A stretch of 64,000 nucleotides of DNA from Rotaria sordida (Eukaryota; Rotifera; Eurotatoria; Philodinida; Philodinidae), in assembly GCA_905250125.1 (NCBI GenBank), contig CAJNOL010000295.1, forward strand, positions 62,001 through 126,000, in the 5' to 3' direction. The translations under genes and the position numbers were made by a program. Of the stretch, positions 1-14,013 are shown piece after piece; position 1 is the stretch's first letter, and the number at the start of each line of letters is the position of its first letter. The notes below the pieces were generated by a model, which saw nothing but the letters and a program-made list of their open reading frames with translations, did no database searches and had not been told where the DNA came from.

Positions 1-560
1 CGTTATTTCTTTTCTTCTTCATCTTAGTTTTTCTTTTCTTTTCTTGTCTCTTGTTCTTTGTCATTATTATCATCAACATTATCATCATAAATGATGGTGG
101 TAATGGAAATTTCTAGTGTAAGTAATATTGCCGAAAATAAGGTCAACTAACAATTTCCCTGTGATACTATATGTATTGAATTGCCTAATGGACAGAAAAC
201 TTAGATTGTCTTCATAGTATTCTACACAATTGTCTCCTGCCGTTGGACTACAATGGCATTAACAAGCAGTTAGTCAGTTGATTTTACTTGTACGAATACA
301 CGATTGCTTACTTGCAAACTTTAATACGTATCAATAAGCTTAGAGTGAGAGTGAGCGAAGGACAAGCAAACAGGCGCTGTGCAGATTGTATTACAACAAA
401 TACTTAGCAAGAAAAAGAGAAAGAGAGATTAGTATACACAATATTCGTAACAATAACAGAACAGAAATATTATTGCTGATTCTGATAGAAGTAGTCTTTG
501 TATGATAAACGTAGCTTTAACGAAATCGGACTCGATAACGATATATATATTTATCTATCT

Positions 561-561
<1 letters not shown>

Positions 562-587
<26 letters not shown>
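562..587. repeat. (CA)n microsatellite
   Basis: An uninterrupted CA dinucleotide run, one of several microsatellites in the upstream region of the SoxD gene. Confidence 0.9.
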
Positions 588-592
<5 letters not shown>

Positions 593-1787
593 AGTATATG
601 TGCATTGAAACAAATATTATGATCTGTGACTGATGTCACTGATGATGACGATCGACGACGATGAATGAATGGGCGGCGTGTATTGATGAAATCACTTTCA
701 TTTTTCAGGCACGTACTACACCGATAAACAATGAGAAGTAGAGAGAGAGAGAGAGAGACAGTAGTATGTGAGAAAGAAAACCAAGAGTAAGAGGGCGAGA
801 CATATATACATGCATATTTCTCGTTCTCGTAATAACGCTAGCGAATTTATGGGCATGTGTGCATGGTTAATGAATGAGACGTGTGAGGACTATCAAAATT
901 AACGCATATATATATCTATATATATAGTGATAGATTTACTATATTATACAAGGCCTTTTGTTATAACAAGATCATGCGTCCGATGGGATATAATGTTGCC
1001 GAACCGATATATATGTGAGTTCGTGCATGTCCTACTAGGATGATTGTAGTTTGTTTTTTTTTTAAAGTAATTTGAAATGCAAGACATCAGAAATGAGGAA
1101 AAAGAAAAATTCTCAGTTCATTGATGATAGTGATTAGATCTCTCTGAGGTGTCATGCATTCGCGCTTGTATAGACACGCTCGATTGCCATCATTCGTCTT
1201 TGCTTCAATAGTAATAACATCTATTTTTTTGTTATTTTTGTTTTCTTCTTTAACAATTAATCTTTTATAAGCTTACTAATAGAAAATAAGAAGAAAGAAA
1301 AAAAAACCTAGCTAACAAACAAAGAATAACTTGTTTTATTGTAATCTTCTCGTAGATTGACTAACTACTACCATCATCTTTCTATATAGATTTCTTGACA
1401 TTCATCTAGAATCGATATTCTATACATTTATATGATAATAAACGACCGTCTATATTTATCTTTATCGATACATGTATGAATATGTATAGGTCCATCGCAT
1501 CCTTACTTGTCAACAATATGCACACCGTGTTATATATTCTTGGTATCGGTCACAAGAAAAAAAACCTAGTCAGTTCATGACGAAGACAAAGCTATGTTGT
1601 CTCTGTTGTCGTTGTCTACTAATGGTATGCTAAAATAACATACAAACAGTATATGATTGATCATGGTGGCATAGTTGAAACGTTGAAAAGATAGATGATG
1701 ATTCTATATAACTACATAGTTCTATACGAATCCATCACACAGTTGTCTTTTATTATTTGTTTAAAGGAGGAGATCATACTTTTTGTC

Positions 1788-1812
1788 TATATATATATAT
1801 ATATATATATAT
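1788..1812. repeat. (TA)n microsatellite
   Basis: A TA dinucleotide run in non-coding sequence. Confidence 0.9.
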
Positions 1813-2863
1813 TGGCATTTGACCTTTAAAAGGTTGTTGTTGAAAGATGATGATAATATAAATTTTTTCTTTTTTGAAAAAAATCGGAATTTCTTCTTTC
1901 TTCTTCGCCTTTATAAAAGCATACTACTAACTCATTTATGACGATTAATGTTGCGATCATGTCAACAGAACCTTTTACCATCTCTATATTGTTGTTCTTG
2001 TAATAAATGTATGCAACAAGCCAGCATCAACAATGTTTCACACTCTTTTCGACTATTACAACTACTATATGTTCTCGTTGTTGGGCTTCGCATTGTATCG
2101 TCATACTGTGCACATACATACATATATGTATATATAAACTAAGGCTTCGCTATAGCACAAAAAAAAGGTCAATACCATTTTATTACTCATACGACAAATG
2201 CTAATTTTCTTCTGATTCAAACATATATTGAAGCAGGTAAATGTTTCTTGTTTTGTTTCTTTTGATATAACTTTTTTTTTTTCTTCTTTTTTATTATAAA
2301 CTTAGTTCTATTATAGTTAATATCTGTAAATGACGATATATCAACAATAGATTTTTTTCTCTTCGTCTTCTTTTTTTTTTTATAGACGCCTATGCCTTGT
2401 CTGTCGTCATTGTCGACACAAAGAAAGAGTCGAGGCGAAAATCTTTACCAGTAATTAACTCATCAACACGTCTTTGTTTTCTTTTTTTTTTCTTCTCTTC
2501 TTGTCTTTACTTGCTGTGCCTGCTTGCCTCTGTCCATCACCGCCCTGTATTGTATTGTCCTTGTGCAAACGGGTGAAAGTATTCATATCATTGCCAGCTA
2601 CAATAAACCAGGCAAAGAAAAAAATTAGCACTATGTCATCAACAGCAGGCGTTCTGATGTGTATGTTTGAGAAGAGGTTAGAATACAATACCATCCAAAC
2701 AGGATTATTGTAACGGTAGTCTATGTCTGTTTGTTCTGAAAATCGCTTCGAGCTAGTGTTTATAATCGCTTATTCTCTCTTTCTCAATTATTCGTTTGTG
2801 CATATTCGTTTGCCTTGAGATCATAATGCATAACGAGCAGTTCCATTCATTCGTACAATTCTT

Positions 2864-2897
2864 TCATTCATTCATTCATTCATTCATTCATTCATTC
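2864..2897. repeat. (CATT)n microsatellite
   Basis: Tandem CATT tetranucleotide, about eight copies, in the non-coding region upstream of the SoxD gene. Confidence 0.9.
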
Positions 2898-5844
2898 TTC
2901 CAACAAGGGACAATGCATACATGCCACCTTCGGCATACACACACGATATTGTACAATTACGTACCTCCTTCTTCTTCTTCTTCGTTTTTCTTCTCTCCCT
3001 TTTATTCCTTTTTTTCTCTTACTTGTATGTGTGTATGTGTGTTCTATTGTCGTTGAAAATCTTTTCAAAACGCGCATATATATACTGCAAGTACACACAC
3101 ACGCATACCAATATTGTCACATCTACTTATGTGTCTATAATTTTCTACCACCTTTTCTTTTTTTTTTTTCTTAAGCATTTATCTCGCTTTATTCATGGTG
3201 TTATATACAATCTCTTTTTTTTCCTTCTCTCCTTTATTGTCCATATTTCATGACAGGTAAAATAACTAAGCTTTTCTTTTTTTGTAGAAGTACTTCGTTT
3301 TTTTTTCTCGAATGTTTAACAAAAAAAAAGTAATAGTAGTTTTGGTTTTTTTTGCTTTTAAAACAAAGGAAAGTTTCTCTTATTTATATCATAAGAGTTG
3401 AATTAAAGCACTTATAGACATATATAATCTTTCCTTTACTTAAATATATAACAACAACAACATCATCATCATCATCATCGTCATTTTCGCTTTGTCCTCT
3501 CTTTCTCTTTTGCTTTCTTTCTTACTTTGGCCATGTTTATTATTGAATTTCTTTGAGTGGAAGGCAAGCGACAAGAAAGAAGAAAAAAAAAAATTAAATA
3601 TTAGACGATGACGAGAAGCGAAACAATGGATGCTCCCTATGTTATGGCACAGCACGCGTGTGCACGTCTGTCTTCAACTCAGCGGATAATGACATGATGT
3701 TGGACAATTGACAATGGAACAAGAAGGCGAGTGAGAAGAGAGAGAGAAAACCTGTGAGGTTTTTGTTGCATGCACGCATTATTCAAAAAAAAAACTATAT
3801 ATATATATATATAAGAAAAGAGGAAACGAAGAATAAGAAAAAGACGATGAAGAAGAAAGAAGATGCGCCGAATGAGTACTACTACAGTAGAGAGAGAGAG
3901 GGAGAAAATCAGTGATGTTGATAGTAATAATAGAAGATCTGTTACTGTGACAAGAAGGCAGGTATGTTGATTCTCTTTCTTGTTTCTTTATATATTCTCT
4001 TATTAGAAGTTATTCGACAATTGACATATTTTCATCCATGTATACATCCTTGAGGTTGTCAAGTTTTTATATTCACTATTGATCAGTTAAAAAGAAAAAT
4101 GAAACAAGGAGAAACAGTGATGTACAAATTAGAACAGTGAAGATCGATTAAAAGTGATTGTTACATATACTCGAAAAAGATGCACATATGTTGTCTATTC
4201 ATTGTAACGAATAAATAAAATCGGTAACGATGCTGGTGACGGCTGTTTATTCCGGCTGTCTTTTTTTTAGTAGAAATTACTTTTCTTCTTTTGCTCTCTC
4301 TCTCTCTCTCTCTTTATATTTCTCTCCATGACACCTGATGACAAGAGAGATTTAATAATGCCATTGCTCGACAGACGGATGAAGGGAAGATCGTTGTCTT
4401 TCTATTGTTCGTGTTATGCCAAGTCGGAAAAAGAAAAAAAAAAGAAGAAAAAAAAAAAGAAGAATAAGGTATCTTTCTTCAACTTGAAAAGAAGATGAAA
4501 GAAACAATACGAGCTGCATTATCATAGTCTGTCAGGCGATTTTTACTTGAATATTAGGGTTTATATGTATACGCGCGAGTGAAAGAATGAGTGACTAGTG
4601 CAGTTTATCAATCATGAGTATGTTTTATGTATAAAATCAGTTTGCATGCATATTGTGCATAGAGCAGTGATGATGTGCATTGTGTTCGGTATGTGTATAT
4701 GCATATACTACGGTGCAATTGAATATAGATGATGTGAAGTCGAGCGTAAAAAGGGAAGACAGACAGAGAGAAAAAGAGAAGAGTGTATTGTGTCAGCAGC
4801 GGTAAAGAACAAGTCTTGCGCGTCATCGTCGTATTGCGCGTTCGACACACACTCCGAACAATAGATTCTTAATAGAAAAGAAAGGAGAGAGAGGGAAAAA
4901 ACGTCTACTCACATACACATAATCACAGTACCTAGGTGTATCCACCATCACTTCTATATGCATAACTGCTATTAGTGGTAATAATTTTTCTTTGTGCACT
5001 CGATTGACATTCGATTCGTACAGCAACAACAACAACAACAACAAAAGTAAAGCGTAAGAAACAGAAAAAAAAAAAAGCAAAATTATTTCTCAGCGACAAT
5101 AACAAACGGACACTCATATATAATATTCAATCATCCATTTATTTTACTAGGCAAGAGGTAAATACAAAAGGCGTTGTATAACACGGTAAGCAACTATAGT
5201 ATCGTCATCGTATTGAAAGGATTTATGTCTTAGAGAGTTGAGATGTTCATATTAAATAGTATATATATATATCTAATTGTTACTTATGTTTAGTTCTCTA
5301 GTTTTTTTTTTGTTCTAAATGTATGTGTATATATATGTTTGAACATATTATTAGTGGAAGAATGAGAAGAACAAATTTCATCAATCAAAAATACAAAAAA
5401 AGAAAAACAGTAACATATAACTATTACTATACTATTACTAGTCATAAAAACAATGGGTTACGATTGTGTGTGTGTGTATGTGTGTGACAATATCAATTAT
5501 GTGAATGAAACTAAAATCCGGGTATGATGGAATAAGAAAGAAGAGTGTCTTGTGCGCGATAAACATCCGTCGTTTAAACGACGAAATAAGAAAATGTGAC
5601 ATTTTTCATCCGTCTTGCATGGCTTTCACACTCCATTAGCTTCTACCCTGTTGCCTTGTCATTCTCACAGATAGACATACAGGTAATGAATAGAGAGAAG
5701 AAAAAAAGGCTCTTGTTTATTGAATATCTAGAAGACACGACATACACACATACATATTACTTATCGTGTTCGATCGTTTGTTCTCTTTCTTTACTCTCGT
5801 TCTCTTTTCTTTCTCATACACCTACATATAATTGCAACAACTTT

Positions 5845-5873
5845 ATTATTATTATTATTATTATTATTATTTT
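5845..5873. repeat. (TTA)n microsatellite
   Basis: An uninterrupted TTA trinucleotide run in non-coding sequence. Confidence 0.9.
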
Positions 5874-6431
5874 TAGTCTTTCTTTTTTTTTCTATCCTTT
5901 GGCGAGTGATGTTGTTCACATAAGGTTTCACTTCCCATGTAAATAATCAATAGTCATTGTCAGTACCATATATAAATATATATATATATAAGCCAAACGA
6001 GTATTAAAACGTACAGAATGTTATTCTTACAGTTTTGCATGTGCACACGCCAAACACTTGCATGCAATGCAATATATATATATATATATATTCAATAAAA
6101 GTGTGCATTAGAAGTGTGAAGATTTTCTTTTTGTACGTCTCTTTCTCTTCCTCTCTGTCGTTTCTCTCTTTCTTTACTCGCTTGACTAGATTTGTTTCAC
6201 TTGATCAGCCTCATATTGTGTAAAGCAACTCGAAGGGAGGAAAAAGAGAAAGAAGAAGATCAATAATAGTCCTAAGTCGACTTTTTTTTTTCCTGTCAAC
6301 TATATCGGTGGACACAGGTAATTAGCGAGAGAGAGAGAAAAGATTGAAATCGTTTCACAATTATGCCTGTATATCGTACAACCAAGGCCAATCATGAAAG
6401 CGCATGCATATATATCTTCATATACAACACG

Positions 6432-6442
6432 GATGATGATGT

Positions 6443-6473
<31 letters not shown>
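6432..6473. repeat. (GAT)n microsatellite
   Basis: GAT trinucleotide tract with one GTT interruption. It creates a spurious open frame of methionines. Confidence 0.9.
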
Positions 6474-6474
<1 letters not shown>

Positions 6475-7251
6475 CAATTTTTATATATTCAATGTAGATA
6501 TTTTATCACTTTCCTTTCTACTTGCTTCGTTATTTTTACCTTTGATTGTTGTTCGCGGACGTTCTTTAACATGTTTATAATCATATTAAATTATTCTAGA
6601 TTCATATACACGATATATATGAATATATATTGTCATTTTTATTGTGTCTCCTGTCGTCACAGACTGATCCTTGCTTAGTATAATAACCTAGTGCAATGCC
6701 AGGTTTTTTTTCTTCTTCTTCTTCGTCTTCTTTTTCTACTTATTCTCTTTAACATGAGTTAAGAGGAAACAGAGACAAAACGAACACACATAAGATTTTT
6801 CTCTTTTCTTTTACTCTTTTTTTATATTAATAAAAGCGGTTCTCACATATTATAAATTACCCGTTCGAGCAACCGAACAAATCTTTACCTTCAAATCTAT
6901 CGATTTCAATTGAGAAGAAAAAGAAAAGAGAGCAATGGTAAGGTTTCATTCATTTTCATTCATCAATTGATATAAAATGTAGATGAATATATATAAATAC
7001 ACATGTATATATATATAAATTATACATGGCAACTATTACTGTGGCTTTGCATCGATGCATTGATGGTAGCATTATCGTTGTTGTTGTCGTCAGTGAAGAT
7101 CAACATGACACTTGAATGCGCCGATTAACATTGAGCAAAAGAGAAAGGAGTAAAAGAGATTTTTTTCACTAGTCGCTCTCTGTCTCTTCTCGTTTTCCAT
7201 TGTTCCTTTGTTTCTTACTTCTGTCGTTGAATATGCATCCAAGAGAAAAAG

Positions 7252-7290
7252 ACTATATATATATAGATATATAGATATATAGATATATAT
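7252..7290. repeat. (AT)n / (AGATAT)n microsatellite
   Basis: An AT run followed by AGATAT hexamer repeats, about 370 bp before the SoxD start codon. Confidence 0.85.
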
Positions 7291-7660
7291 GAATGGAACA
7301 CGAGCAGATGCCTCTGTTTTCTTTTGTGTCTAAGCGTGCGTGTCTTTCTTTGTATACGATTTGAGCTACCGCTGCTATCGACACGCTTTTTTACTAGTTG
7401 AGTTTGATCAATGAACTTGATTCGATGAGGCAGCTATTGTCTTTTCTCTCTCAATCTCACTCTCTTTGCCTATTTGTCCTATTGTGTTGATGTTGTTGTT
7501 CTCCTCAATTAATAGTTAGTATGATAGTTGACTTGAATAGATATAAACATAATCATATAAGTAAGCTTATTTGTCTCAATTTACCCGTCTTTATTAGAGA
7601 TAGTCAAAAAAAAAAACTTTTGTTTTTTAATTTTATTTTTATAGATCATTATTTTAATTA

Positions 7661-10600
7661 ATGTCGGTAAAACGTAAGTATGATTTTGATCAAGTTGATT
7701 CATCTGCATCCACAACATCATTATGTACCGGGGATGGATCAACGACAACATCATCTATAACAACAGCAAAATATATTAAAACTGAACCACTTCTTCATCG
7801 AGTATCATCGAATAATATTTTCTATAATCATAATTCACCATCCAACGATCATAATGATCGTAAGTATTTGTATTAGTGTTTTGTCTTTTGTTATTTTTCG
7901 TTCTTAATGATATAAAAAAAAAATATCAACCTATTAATTTTGACAGATGTCAATATCAGTAATAGTCCACCTTTATCAAATACTCAAGAATCACATGGCG
8001 ATCATATTGAATCAAATATTCATAATAATGAAACAATAATACCTGCATCACCAACAAATAATAATAATAATAATATTAAAACTAATGAAAAATATTCAAC
8101 TAATACAATACCTTCAAGTGAATCTCGTCCAGAAATAAAAGAAATACCATCTGATTTAAATCAACCACAACGAAAACGTCGTAAAAATATTCCATCATCA
8201 AAAATATCTCGATCATCAATACCATCATCATTATCAACAACAACAACAACAATGATATCAAATAATAATATAAAACTTGAAAAAAATATTCCACAATTAC
8301 CTACAATTCCAACTAATACAATATCAACAACAAAAACAAATATAACAATGATATTTAATTTAATACGTTCATTATTAGAAGAAAAACAATTTGATAATAA
8401 TGATGAAAATTTAATATCAACTATTGATTGTCTTATTAATAGTTTACAACATTTACGTGAAAGAATAAATACAAATGAAACAAATAATAATAATAATAAT
8501 GAAAACAATTCTTCAATAAGAAATTTTCATAATGATGATACAATTCCATTAAATTTATCAAAACCAAAAATAAGACATCAAACACGTTTAGCATCAACAA
8601 ATAGTGATGATATGAGTCCAAGTACAACAACAGTCAGTTCACCATCACCATCAGCACCAACTTTATCATTAGCATCAACACTTTTTCCTTCACAAGCACT
8701 TTTTTATGAGAAGCCTTTTTTTCCTCCATTTGCAAGTAAGGCTTCTTTTTTTTTTTAATCTGAGTAAAAAAAACTAAAATTTTTATTTTTTGAAATTTTT
8801 CATTTAGTTCCTAATATGACTCAATTACAAAATTATTTAAAATTATCAGCTGGATCAGTACCTAATGATTCATTAGTATATATAAATTCAAATTCTATTA
8901 TTATTTTAACTTTCTTTTTTTTTCTTTATATTTATCTTAAGAATTCAAAAAATGGAGAAAATGGTTCTTCACGTTGTTCATTATCGCTTCCATTTGTTGC
9001 TGGTAAATTAACAAAGATACTTTAATTTATTTTTATGATTTTATTTCTTTTTGATTAGGTCTAAATATGTGTACTTTTCCGCCGACATCCAATCATCTCT
9101 CACATCATTCAAATTTATCAACATCATCACATGAAACAGTACATATGAATAATAATAATAATAATAGCCATCATAATAACAACAACAACAACAACAACAG
9201 TCATCACTATCGCGATTCGTCCATTGACAAAGACTCGTCATTAGGTGAGTCGAGAGTATTTGTATATTAAAGAAAGAGTCTTCCATCGTTGGAAAAAGAA
9301 ACGTAAATCGTCCAACCAAATCACATTCCGATTGAGTTGATTGGTAATGATACGACGAAAAAAAAAAAAAAGAAATATATAACAAAAACAACGAAAGAAA
9401 GAAAGAAAAAAAAAGACACTAGTCGATTATATACATTTCTAAACGAAAGGCGAACGAACAAGAAAGAAAGAAAGAAAGGGTCGTTACAAGAGAAAGAAGA
9501 AAAGATACAAGGCTGTGATACGTATTCATAATGATGATGAGAATAGTGCTCACATAAACAGACTTGATACTTTCACTAGTTATCATTCTGTATCTTTTTT
9601 TCTTTTTAATGGATACTAAGACGAGTAAATATAATTTTTTCTATACGTATATATATATCTATCTATGGTTGAATCATTTGAATATCAAATCTATTTTTAA
9701 TTAAATATAAAAACCTTGTTAACCGCGTTAATGAATATTTAATATAAAACCTTGATTGGAAAAAGATTGATAATACAAATTGAATATTTTACTTATATCA
9801 ATCTATATATTCATCTTCTATTTGTTCAAATAAAATATTCAATATACAATTGAAAGGAAACAAAAAGAAAAAAAAAATATACACTGAATCGATAAGTTAT
9901 GTTAATGAACTGTTTTGCTTAAATGAGTGTTTAATCGAATGACAATTGTTGTTAAAATAATTTTTTCTGTTCTTTATCAAAGAATTTAAATTCAATTGTT
10001 GAATTTCAAAATGAAGAACGATAAATTAATGAGATTTTCATTAAACTAAATTTCATGTTCATCATACAAAAAATTATGTCATATTATAAACAATTCAATC
10101 ATATTAATAAACTTCTCTTTTTATAGCTCGTCACATATCAACAAATCGAAAGGAACGAAATCATCATCATCATCAGCATCATACATCATCGAATAGTTCA
10201 TCAATTTTAACAAATAAGAATGGAAATAATGAAATAAATTCAACAGGTACAACATCTTCATTACCAGCATCATCTAATGATCATATAAAACGACCAATGA
10301 ATGCATTTATGGTTTGGGCACGTGAAGAACGACGAAAAATTTTAAAAGCATGTCCTGATATGCATAATTCAAGTATAAGTAAAATCTTAGGTGCTCGATG
10401 GAAAGCAATGAGTAATGAAGAAAAACAACCATATTATGAAGAACAATCACGTTTAAGTAAAGTTCACATGGAAAAATATCCTGATTATCGATATAGGTAT
10501 ATTTAATTTTAAATTAGAGTGTTTTGTCTTTTGTTTTCAATTTAAGTTATTTTATTTTAAATTTACTAGACCGCGACCGAAACGAACATGTGTCATCGAC

Positions 10601-10958
10601 GGTAAGAAAATGCGTTGGTAAGTTTTATGATCTTATCATTTGCTCAATAAATAGTTAAAATATTGAATAAATATATTTGCTTCTTTTTTTTTTTTTTTGT
10701 TTTTAAATAGGTCAGAATATAAACAAATGTTAAAACAACGAAAACATAGTCCATTTGATGATCGATCATCACCTGATGGAAATCATTATCTAAGTAAATA
10801 TTTTGTTTCTTGTGCTTTTTTTTTTTCTTATTAATAACTATAATTATTACTACGTAGGTATAAAAGAAGATGATGATGATGACGTTGTTGATGACGATGA
10901 TGAATGTAGTACAGATGGTAGTGACAATTCTCAAAAGGCGCTTATTTTTGCTGATTAA
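7661..10958 (+). CDS. SoxD: SoxD-type HMG-box transcription factor (Sox5/6/13-like)
   Basis: Nine exons fit: 7661-7859, 7947-8735, 8808-8875, 8942-9002, 9059-9244, 10127-10496, 10570-10617, 10711-10793, 10858-10958. They total 634 residues. The HMG box begins near residue 487 with [19 protein letters not shown] and ends after EKYPDY. It is followed by [20 protein letters not shown], closely resembling the CxxDGKKLRIGEYK extension of SoxD proteins; this is what assigns the subgroup. A PLNLS motif near residues 267-271 matches the CtBP-binding motif found in Sox5/6. A leucine-rich helical stretch near residues 196-240 may be the SoxD dimerisation coiled coil. Asn, His and Ser runs fill the rest, and the C-terminus is acidic. 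Expected role: nuclear DNA-binding regulator lacking its own transactivation domain. A splice acceptor lies about 15 bp before the ATG, so the 5' UTR is spliced. Intron 5 is long (882 bp). Confidence 0.9.
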
Positions 10959-13900
10959 TTTATGTGATTTAACGTAATTTAATATAAAATAACAGAAAAT
11001 ATCAGACAGTATTACAAACAGTATTCTATTATTGTCCGGTCAAGTGTGTTGACAGTTGATTTTCTATTATTTTAGGATAGAAAAAGAAATTACAGTGAAT
11101 CTCATTTATCAGTTTTTTTTTTTTATGAATATTTGTCTAAATTGGATGTTCGACACCCTTTTTTCTTTTGTGCTTCATTTTTTTTTTCAATGTACAGTTG
11201 TATGTATGATTGGTTTTACACATTCTATTAATCGCTGTTTTCTATTTGTCATATGTGCGCGTGTGTGGATGCGATTGCCCGGTGCACAATATATCTCTTA
11301 TGTTCATTATTCATAATTATTTGTTTTTTTTTTCATTGTTCAAAATTCTTCTTCTTCTTCTTTTTTTGCTGTCTTTTATTCAAGTTTTGCTGTTTATCTA
11401 AATCTGCGTCTGTTTCTTTTCATTTTGCTATACAAACAAAAAAAAAAAAAAGGAAAAATTTTTTTCTTTGAAACTTCTATAGAAGAAAGAAAAACAAATG
11501 AATAAAATTTTTATCAAATGATTTTATTTTATTTTTTTTTGAACAGTTAATAATAGTAAATCAAAGTATCATTATTCTGCATGTTAGATGCATCAGTAAC
11601 CTTGTTTATCTTTTCTTTTTTGTTTTTAATGTTTTGATGATAACTGAAAAAAAAGGCAAATAAACAGAGAAAAGAAAGATAATATCTATAATTACTAAAT
11701 AAAAAAGAAAGAAAAAACAAGTCTGATTTAACATACATTAACTTATAAATTGTTTATTAGTTATTGAAATAAATTTTTCAATTGATATTAAGATTTTTAT
11801 GTATTGTATGAAAAGAGAATTTTTCTTTTTCTTCGCTTCCTTGAATTTCTACTGTATTCATTAAGTATGCAAATGAATTCAAATATTAAACTTGAATATT
11901 TACATTTTAATAATTGATTTCAGTTGTTATTATGAAATAATTTTTAATTTTCGTATTTATACATCTAAAACAAAATAAAATGATTAATTGAAATTAACTT
12001 TTATGACATTTCAATTATTTATTCAATATTGAATAAATCTACTAATTTATCTTTAAATATAATGTGTTTATTTGTCAATAGAATAAAGACAAATTTGAAT
12101 GATTTTATTGACATCAGCCTTTTGTTAGTTTATTTATAGCAGATGTCAATAAGAAGTAATTAGTAAATATTTTTGTTTTCTTACAAATGCAAAAATATGT
12201 CTATATATAGTAGAAAATATATAAATAATAATAAATTAATTTATTAAAAAGAAACAATTGGTATAGTTTCAAGAATATTTTCTTTTTGTTATTTATAGAA
12301 AATAATTAAGACTCGAAAAGAAAATTCATCAAATCAGAAGAAAATAACATAACTTGAATAAACTTCCGATTTGTCAATTAAATCAAGCTAAAACTATAGT
12401 TAGTACGTTTTGAGTTAGTTTCTATTTTTATATCAGTTCATCAATCTTATCTAAGGTCATTTCAACTAAATAAAGCTTTGAAATTTTTGTTTTGTCTATT
12501 ATTAATTAAGATAATCTTAACTTTTATTTTATTTAAAAGATAATTTCATCATAGATTAATATACAAGGCATTTGAAGAAAAGAGAAAAAAAAGAATGAGA
12601 ATAACCTTCGAATAAATCACGCGATATCTGTAAACTTTCTATAATTAGATTCCGTAGTTTTTAAAGTTTTGTTTCGTATCATTTCATTTAAGCTCACACT
12701 TATCAAAGTGAGTACATTGAACCGAAATATGCAACTTCACTGTTGTCACGTATTTAAAACAAAAAAGATATTGCATAGGATTTTCTGCAAAATCATTTTA
12801 TTTTTGTTACCGATTCTTATTGTAATTTCAGTGTGATCTTTATTAGACATTGTCTGTCATGCGTCCTTATGGAAAAAACCTCCAATCGTGTGCTAAAGAA
12901 TATGAACATATGGATCTTTTGGAATCTGCCATGTTGTTGAACTATTTACTGAACTTAATCATAAATCAGTATACTACTAAACAATCTGTGGAAACAGCTA
13001 GAAGATTTAATGCTGATACACTTTCATTACCAACATGAACTTTAGCAATTTTTTTTGTTGTGTCATTACGGTGAGACATTCGGAATGTGTCCGATGATCT
13101 ACAACAATATCAGTTTGATAAAAAAACATTGAAAACTTTCGTTTTATAATTTTAGATGAGTCAAATTTAACCATTAATAGAATAACTTGTATTCTAATGT
13201 TCGTAGATATACAATCATTTTATCTAACAATATGTTGAATAAAATTTTGATGAGTATGGAATAAAATGATGAAAGGAACGTAAGTTAATTGAACTGTTGA
13301 AGAATTATTTAAGTTTTATTTTCCGATCGATTTTTTAGACATCCTGCAGTGTCATGAAATGAATATAAAAAAATCATTGAAACGGTCAAAAATGTAAATA
13401 AGTTTACTGAATTTTCAATGAATTTTTACATATTTACTGGAAAATCAAGTAACGAAATTTTAACAAGGAATTTTGTCCATATATAGATTTGATAATATGT
13501 AGAATATACTTTTGTTGAGATATTGAATTTTCAAGTAAACTTGATCTCTCGGATATTCTACGGATTATTCGACTTACATCAAGGTAAAATTTCACATCGA
13601 AATTCTGTTTCTTTGCTTTGATAGTTCGCTGTGTATCTAAATCTGAGTGGAAAATTCAATAAAATAGTTCTAACTCGGTTCTAAAAGTCCCCTTTTAGTT
13701 TCCTTGTGAATCTAATAGGAGCTCAAACAACATGTATCAGTTCGGATGAGTTTCCTCTTGTTGACAACTATTGTTTCCACATACAAGCCGACATCTATCG
13801 TCCTCTATTCAGATTTTTTTTTCTCTAATTTTATATTATTTAAAAATATATATATTTTTTTTTTGTGTTTTAAATAAAAAATAAAATCATTTTCCTTGTT

Positions 13901-14013
13901 TCGAAATTCTCTTTCTAAAAACAAACTACTTCGTTACCTTAGCAATAACTTAAAGAGTATAACTCAATGGATAATCGATTAAATGTATTTATTTTTATTC
14001 AATTAAATATACC
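10959..14013. other. Intergenic, no gene recognised
   Basis: AT-rich spacer between the SoxD and FAM47-like genes. It contains the SoxD 3' region with pyrimidine and A tracts. A 62-codon open frame at 12850-13038 has less biased composition than its surroundings but matches nothing I recognise and has no clear exon partners. It could be chance or a remnant. Confidence 0.6.

Larger units (their letters stand above)
1..7643. other. Long non-coding region upstream of the SoxD gene
   Basis: No convincing coding exon is visible. Open frames here are short, low-complexity (poly-S, poly-F, poly-K, HTHT-like) and follow the pyrimidine tracts. The region holds many microsatellites and several CAG/GTAA-type donor-like sites (GT near 2237, 3257, 3962, 5158, 5683, 6318, 6938). 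A clear splice acceptor at about 7643-7645 lies just upstream of the SoxD start codon. The most economical reading is an extended 5' regulatory region with non-coding first exons for the SoxD gene, but no transcript evidence is available. Confidence 0.6.

Noticed and set aside
1948..6678. Many open frames of 60-116 codons
   Set aside because: They follow microsatellites and pyrimidine tracts, are dominated by Ser/Phe/Lys/His-Thr runs, often occur on both strands at once, and show no domain or exon continuity.
8100..8630. Minus-strand open frames opposite SoxD exon 2
   Set aside because: Shadows of the AAT/ACA-rich coding strand; they read as I/L/V/Y runs with no domain.
12850..13038. 62-codon frame with fairly normal composition
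   Set aside because: No recognised homology, no clear splice partners and no neighbouring coding signal. It might be a remnant but cannot be supported as a gene.
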